Source of the DNA: Silene latifolia
Taxonomy: Eukaryota > Streptophyta > Magnoliopsida > Caryophyllales > Caryophyllaceae
Direction: 5' to 3'
Length of the DNA stretch: 64,000 nt
Assembly (NCBI RefSeq): GCF_048544455.1
Contig: NC_133529.1
Location: forward strand, 50,901,901 to 50,965,900
Below are positions 59,131-64,000 of the stretch, piece by piece. The translations under genes and the position numbers were made by a program. Each line of letters starts with the position of its first letter. Position 1 is the first letter of the stretch. Under the pieces are notes generated by a model. It saw only the letters and a program-made list of their open reading frames with translations. It had not been told where the DNA came from and did no database searches.

Positions 59131-60362
59131 GGACGCAGCACTCCGCCGCGCCTCTTCCAAGAGCCGCATGGTTCTTTGCGTCTCTTCCCCGACTCCTTTC
59201 TGCGTATTTTAAGATCTTTTCGAGATTTACTTCCAAAGTTTTACCGAAACCCTAATTCCTCCGTGTGATTAGTATAAATAGAGACCTTCGGTCCTCATAT
59301 TTCTCACGCAGTGTCCGCCCTTCTCTTCTCCCTTTGCATTCTAAGACCACGCTCTTGCTTTTTGGCGTCTACGTGCTTGAACTTTCGACCACGTAAGCTC
59401 GGATCCTTCGGAGTACCAGCCTCGTTTTGCTTGACCGACCAATTTAACCAACTCCACCTCAATCAACTTAATCACCTTTGTTTAATTTCCTCTTAGAGGG
59501 CACTTTCGTCGTACATTCGAGTCGAGCATCACTAAACGTTAACTTAGTTAATCTCGTTTCATCAAACATGTAAGTCTGAGGGTGTAAATCCCATCTTTTA
59601 TTATTGTTTTTATTTTTGTAATCATTATTGTAACGTTTACGTCGAAAATATATTCAAAACCGATTTACAAAACCATTATTCAAAACCTTGTTACGGATTA
59701 ACGGGAGACATACGTCGAGAAGGAACGCAGAACCTGCTGCGCCTCTTCCTGAGGCTGCCGCAATTCCTGCTTTCCTTTTTCTTCCTTCGTCTTCTGTTTA
59801 TTTCGTTTGCTTGTTTTTGTTTCGTCTTTGCTTGTTCTTATTTCATTCGTATGATAATCTTAGCATATAATCTTATTAGTAATTTATCACCTTTTTATTC
59901 CCGACTTAAATCCCAAGTAATTAATATTTGCGGGTTTTCGTCATTAAAATCAATCCGGGTTTTAGAGATTCGATTCATCAATATCAAGTCTCTGAAATTC
60001 ATCTTTTGTATATTTTCGTCTGTTCATCGTCATCATCATCATTAATTTGTCATTAATTTAAGCCTAATTGGTTTGTTTTAATAAGCTAAGTTTGTATTTA
60101 ATTCATAATTAATCTTGTAATTAGTCTTTAATTTGTTCTAATTAGTTTTGTCTTATGTTTTTATTGTTTTTATGACCAATTTGCATGTAAGTAATCCGTT
60201 AAACCACTTCTATTCGAGTCAAATATTATTAATCGAGCATTAAATTACCAATGAATATTAACGATATGCAATTCCGGCTACACAACCAGAATTCACCTCA
60301 GGAACAGACGCAGTGAGCACTGCGCCTCTTCCAAAGGACGCAGCTCTGCTGCGCCTGTTCCG
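59131..60362. repeat. Dispersed GACGCAG/CTGCGCC palindromes in F LTR
   Basis: Four units: 59131-59158, 59722-59749, 60304-60332 and 60336-60362. Each has (G)GACGCAG or AACGCAG, a few variable bases, then CTGCGCC (or CCGCGCC) and TCTTCC or TGTTCC. The arms GACGCAG and CTGCG(C)C form a hairpin. A half-copy (GCGTCTCTTCC) is near 59178. Confidence 0.65.
59273..59280 (+). promoter_or_regulatory. TATA box of F LTR
   Basis: TATAAATA followed by GAGACC; a start of transcription is expected about 30 bp later, near the CACGCAGTG stretch. Confidence 0.55.
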
Positions 60363-61076
60363 GGTTGAGTTCTGTCTCTGAACTTCCGTTGTTGGTTTGA
60401 CCTAATTATTAGTTTACGTATTATTCTACTATTACCCGTATTATCACCACTAATCTGTTCGTATTTTCTAACCTAATTTATTTTCCCTTTTCTTTTCTCA
60501 AATTATCCGTTTTAAGTGTATTTTCGACGTAAATCAATCAAACCAATGTAATTATTGTAATTTTAATTATTGTATTTTCTCGTATTCTTTATTATCGTTT
60601 GTTTGTATGTTTTCACATGTAATCCACCTTAAATTCCTAGTTCGACCCAATTGTATGCTAAATTACATGTTCACCGACTTAGTTAATTCTCACATGCTAG
60701 GATTAAAACGTTGTTTGTTGCATTGCATGCATATAATCGCCAATATATCGAGTATAGATAACTTACCTAATCATTAGTATATGCCGCTATTGAGGCGGGC
60801 GGGATTCGGTGTTCGATCAAAAGAGCTTCCTAATACGTACCCTCACTCCTTACTCTAGATCTCTGTGAACATCCGTGTTCATTGGCATCTACGAGAGTCA
60901 TTCTAGACATAGAATGCTAAGGGTAACGAGTTCTTGGTGTTCATGTCACTACTTTGTGTCTTGACATGACACGAGGTATTCGAACGGCTTGCAATTTTCC
61001 ACAATAAATTGGTGGCGACTCCACAAATGCAAACGCTTGTTTTCCCAAGCGAACCCATGGGCCCGCGTCCACAGTT

Positions 61077-61093
61077 TGGCGACTCCGCTGGGG
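61077..61093 (+). other. PBS of element F, tRNA-Arg
   Basis: TGGCGACTCCGCTGGGG is the exact complement of the 3' end of plant tRNA-Arg (CCCCAGCGGAGTCGCCA) as I know it. Confidence 0.82.
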
Positions 61094-61854
61094 GTTAATA
61101 CACTTACGTGTTGCCAAGGATGAAACTTGAACAAGGTTAGGGAATAGTTTATATGAGACGGTTGTCGGTTTTCATAACTCGGTCTTCCTAGATCGTTTTA
61201 TTCGGCCTTCCTAGGCCCAACCCAACCCATTCGACCAATCGTCCCGTCTGGACAGTCCAAATTCTTATTTGGGCCTAAGGATGAATAGCGATTGACATCA
61301 ACCATACCATGGTGCTTACTCCTGTTATATCAAGGGCTTTCACTACTCGAGGAAATGGCCTAGGAATCGGCCTTACTCCTGTTTGGTACGAGCCTCTCTA
61401 CAGACCCCGGGTTTGATTCTTTGGTATGGCAACCCACCCTTTAAACCAAAACCCTTTTAAATGCACTCAGCATCCCGTTATAATGCTTGTATTATATGTG
61501 ATCACCATTTTCTAAACGAAACCATGACGAATTTTGTAAAATCAAAACCTCTTTTAAAAATGTAAAATTTTCGAAAAAGGCTACATTTAGCGCAAAGCCA
61601 GTCGAAACTCTGTCCAATTGTCGAGTTAAAATTCGGGCTCCAAAGCCCATTTCGAAACCTCACTTCGAGTCTACTCCTACAACTACACTATAATTGACTA
61701 GGACCAACATTTTCAAACTTTGTCATTTCTTCAAACCTCACTTGGCACAAGTGGCACACTCCCACTTCATGAGTCAAACCTTTTCTTTGAGTAAGTGCGC
61801 TAGAATGGTCGATCGTGTTTTGATTCGTCGTCGATCTCTTATCCAGTTTCCAAG
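61094..61854 (+). other. Leader of element F
   Basis: Non-coding leader between PBS and first ATG of the coding frame. Contains a repeated CGGCCTTCCTAG/CGGTCTTCCTAG pair near 61190-61215. Nothing else recognised. Confidence 0.55.
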
Positions 61855-61927
61855 ATGCCTGGAACTAGTCACGCAAGTGTCAATGGACAACCACCGAATG
61901 GTAATGATATAATCCTAGCCGCGTTAA
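61855..61927 (+). CDS. Start of a coding frame of F, interrupted by G
   Basis: The frame opens MPGTSHASVNGQPPNGND and runs 24 codons plus one base to 61927, where element G begins. By position after the leader it is likely the N-terminus of Gag, or of the extra upstream ORF of Ogre-like elements. This is too short to identify. Reading on after 61928 would go into the LTR of G and is not part of the native protein; the rest of the gene must lie right of the window. Confidence is in the frame start, not in its identity. Confidence 0.4.
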
Positions 61928-62232
61928 TGATACGTGCATTTTATATAGTCTTTTTGGCCTATTTATGCACGTATTTCTATGCTAATATCGTATTTTATTG
62001 CTACGAAATACCCCGAATATGCTACTTTGGTTTATTTTGTCTTAATTGCAGGACTGGACCAGAAAGTAGTGAAATCAAGCCATTTACCGTCCGTTTTGCA
62101 TGCATTTGGAGGAAGAGTGAATTTGGAGCGGAAATATTGCTGTCTTGGGATGCGTGAAGCCATTTCGGGAGCTAAAAGGACAAATCATAGCTGAACTAAC
62201 GAGAATTATGAGCTGCTGAAGTTAGTTTTCAC

Positions 62233-62392
62233 TCGATCGAGTACTTTATTGGTCGATCGAGTGGATTTAGATCAAATAATTAGTCGATCGAGTAGATTAA
62301 CTGGTCGATCGAACAATGTTTATTTAAGGTTTAGTCGATCGAGTGCTTTTACTGGTCGATCGAACGGTCTGAGCTCTTATTTGCTCGATCGA
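62233..62392. repeat. TCGATCGA palindrome array in G LTR
   Basis: Seven copies of the 8-bp palindrome TCGATCGA, at 62233, 62253, 62284, 62305, 62335, 62356 and 62385. Gaps alternate, 20-21 bp and then 29-31 bp. Most are followed by GTG, GTA or ACA/ACG. They lie 80-240 bp upstream of the TATA box. Confidence 0.8.
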
Positions 62393-62468
62393 GTGGTGAG
62401 TGGATTCGCTTATGGGCTTGGGCTTTTTAGTTTATTTCCGTCATTAGGTCAAATAAATCCTATTTTCT

Positions 62469-62476
62469 TATAAATA
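62469..62476 (+). promoter_or_regulatory. TATA box of G LTR
   Basis: TATAAATA followed by GGAAGG and a CTCTCTTCTCTT stretch, downstream of the TCGATCGA array. Confidence 0.55.
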
Positions 62477-62715
62477 GGAAGGTATTACGTCATTTGTAAT
62501 CTCTCTTCTCTTCGGCTGGACCGGTGACGATCCTAATACACCGTTTCACATTACTTTATTTCTTATTTTCAGGATCTATTTCTACTGTAACTCTTTCTCT
62601 TCCCTTTCTTCTTAATTTATTTAAATAGTTATTGTTCTTAATTCCTTTATTCTCGTTCTTCCTTTACCTATGTCTAGCTAAATTGTCCTGCTAGGATTAG
62701 GTGATTCAATAGACC

Positions 62716-64000
62716 TGAAACACCCCGTAAATTTGAAGACCTTTATTATATTTTAAGAGTAATATTTTAATCTATTTTAATTTAATATTAATTTATTTGA
62801 AATAAAATTTATTTGATAAAATATAACTTTATTTTATTTTGAAGAAATGTAATCATTTTTGATAGTTTAGAAATGTTTAAAAGTGATTTAAACTATATTT
62901 AAACCTTTTCCTTTGTTAAAATAGATTTCGGATAAAAGTCGTAAAATTGGGATTTTCCCATTTCTTCCGATCGTTGGGTAAACGAGTTTGGATATTGGGC
63001 ATATGAGTACTTAATCTTTTAGTAAAATCGTGTTTAAGAACTTTACTTTTCTCGGAAATCGCGTTCGACGAATATTTCTAATTTCCGTCGAAACGAACCA
63101 AAACGTAAACAAATGACCCATCTCCCCATGTCTTTGGCTGGCCACCTACCCTCCATTTGTCCCCTCTTCCAATTTTCATTTCCTCCATAACTCAATCTAT
63201 CTCCTCCTTCTCTCAAACACCAAAAACCCACTAAAAATCCTCCTTACAATCCCTAAATCCACCATAAATCCTTCATTTCTCCACCAATTTGCATAAAAAT
63301 TATATATTTGGAATCCTCTTTTCATCCTTCATCTACTAGTAAGCTTTATTTTCATTTCCCCCAATTTTTGTTTAAGACACTTTTTTTTAGGGTTTCGAAT
63401 TTAAGCTTAATAATTGTGTTTTTGTTGTTCTTATAGGTGAAGAATTTGAAGATGAGTTAGGTGACTCATATGTTGTTGAAGATGAAGAGTAATTTTGGGT
63501 TTTAGAAGATTTCTCAAGTTATTACTTGTCTCTTTGCTAGCTTAAGGTAACTATTCCGAGTTACTCGACGAATTAATGTCACATTAGTAGTTGTATTTGT
63601 TGTTTGTTGTTGTTTGTTGTTGTTTGAGACGATCTTGTTGATAAATGAATGAATGGAGTAAGATGAGTATGCTTATGTTTAATTTATGTTACCCATTTGT
63701 ATATTATTGTTTGGACCAAATTTGGATGAGGAATTATGTGTTGTGACAAGTCCGTGTTTTGGCTGGAACGCGTTTGTACCAGACCGAGACGGTTTCCAAT
63801 GTTTCCAAAAATATGACAAATTGAACGGCGTCGAAAAATTAGGTGGTTTAGCCACTTGAATCACTCAATTCGGAGTCCGTATGAGTAAATGGCGTCGTTT
63901 TATCGATAAAATTTATAGAAAAGTTTACCGTTGTGTGAGACGGCTATTTATGCTATTTTATTATGCGAGAATTTTGTGGAATTAGTTATTTTGTAAGTTG
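62716..64000 (+). mobile_element. Element J: probable gypsy LTR start (Tekay-like), runs off window
   Basis: Begins TGAAACACCCCGTAAATTTG after AGACC (62711-62715, probable target copy). The TG(T/A)AACACCCCG start and the CT-rich AAACACCAAAAACCC stretch near 63215 are common in LTRs of the Tekay branch of chromoviruses. No coding domain lies in the window. A possible short intron lies at 63339-63436. The second LTR and PBS are not visible, so this is a moderate call. Confidence 0.5.
63339..63436 (+). other. Possible intron in the J leader
   Basis: Donor A|GTAAGC at 63339 and acceptor TTGTTCTTATAG ending at 63436, with a T-rich middle. After it, a short acidic frame (EEFEDELGDSYVVEDEE) runs to a stop at about 63492. 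Sequence signals only. Confidence 0.3.

Larger units (their letters stand above)
58713..61073 (+). repeat. 5' LTR of element F
   Basis: About 2.36 kb, TGTAGATACC to a CCACA end. The right edge is uncertain: a TCCACA plus TGGCGACTCC pair occurs at both 60998-61022 and 61068-61086. Non-coding; frames such as 59311-59496 and 59688-59870 are not supported. Carries a TATA box and CpG palindromes. Confidence 0.65.
61928..62715 (+). mobile_element. Element G: LTR start, unknown lineage, interrupted by J
   Basis: Starts TGATACGTGCATTTTATATA after GTTAA (61923-61927, probable target copy). It has a TATA box, a TCGATCGA array and a T/C-rich leader-like end, as in an LTR U3-R region. Its right part is outside the window because J begins at 62716. 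The lineage cannot be told, and a solo LTR is possible. Confidence 0.55.
58713..64000 (+). mobile_element. Element F: Ty3/gypsy element, Tat/Ogre-like by its PBS; runs off window
   Basis: The LTR starts TGTAGATACCTC at 58713 in the E LTR, with GGGGG (58708-58712) as the probable left target copy. The LTR is followed by a tRNA-Arg PBS, a 760-bp leader and the start of a coding frame at 61855, which is cut at 61928 by element G. The tRNA-Arg PBS and the long LTR are usual for Tat/Ogre-type elements; the lineage call is tentative because no domain is visible. Confidence 0.65.

Noticed and set aside
61855..62157. 100-codon frame beginning at the F start codon
   Set aside because: Only the first 24 codons or so belong to F; the rest is read-through into the LTR of G.
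1..64000. Host genes, tRNA or rRNA genes between elements
   Set aside because: Every segment could be assigned to an element by paired repeats or target duplications; the only tRNA-like matches are primer-binding sites.

Overview
The window is plant nuclear DNA made entirely of nested LTR retrotransposons. It is AT-rich. Tandem arrays and primer-binding sites (PBS) match plant initiator tRNA-Met, tRNA-Asp and tRNA-Arg, and the coding remnants are plant copia-type gag, Athila-type gag-protease and ORF1, and an L1-type LINE tail. I found no host gene, tRNA, rRNA or CRISPR. It is a flowering plant, probably a eudicot. A Caryophyllales source is only an impression from the style of the repeats and is not established here.

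Layout. The oldest element is E (minus strand), a gag-less copia-like element whose pieces lie at 32237-35954, 47033-49873 and 57511-58712. Four elements landed in it: the tandem array A1/A2 (from before position 1 to 32236) in its left LTR; the Athila-like element D (35955-47027, target-site duplication (TSD) CCCTC); the copia-like element H (49874-57505, TSD GATAT); and element F (58713 onward, tRNA-Arg PBS) in its right LTR. A1 was itself hit by the Athila-like element C (2806-22399, TSD ATCCT). The right LTR of C was hit by the copia-like element B (11922-20677, TSD CTATT). D carries a 5'-truncated LINE in its right LTR. F was hit by G (61928) and G by J (62716), both running off the right side. 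The chain E > A1 > C > B is four levels deep.

Coding content. The copia-like elements with genes (A1, A2, B) encode only a 298-residue Gag (UBN2-type domain plus one CCHC zinc knuckle) and stop right after the knuckle. No protease, integrase, reverse transcriptase or RNase H was seen. E and H lack even gag. The Athila-like elements C and D encode a Gag-protease and a separate ATHILA ORF1-like protein with an acidic tail, again with no visible pol. In C the gag-protease frame is open but has lost about 51 codons of the gag core. In D it is broken by a frameshift and two stops. All of these would depend on enzymes supplied by other elements.

Most notable non-coding structure. C and D carry arrays of a CpG-rich, roughly 14-bp near-palindrome (AAGACGGGCGTCTT and variants) upstream of the LTR TATA box, and a second array upstream of ORF1. 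In C this second array is followed by its own TATA-like box, suggesting an internal promoter. Unrelated palindromic CpG arrays also occur in the F LTR (GACGCAG...CTGCGCC) and the G LTR (seven TCGATCGA sites in 160 bp).
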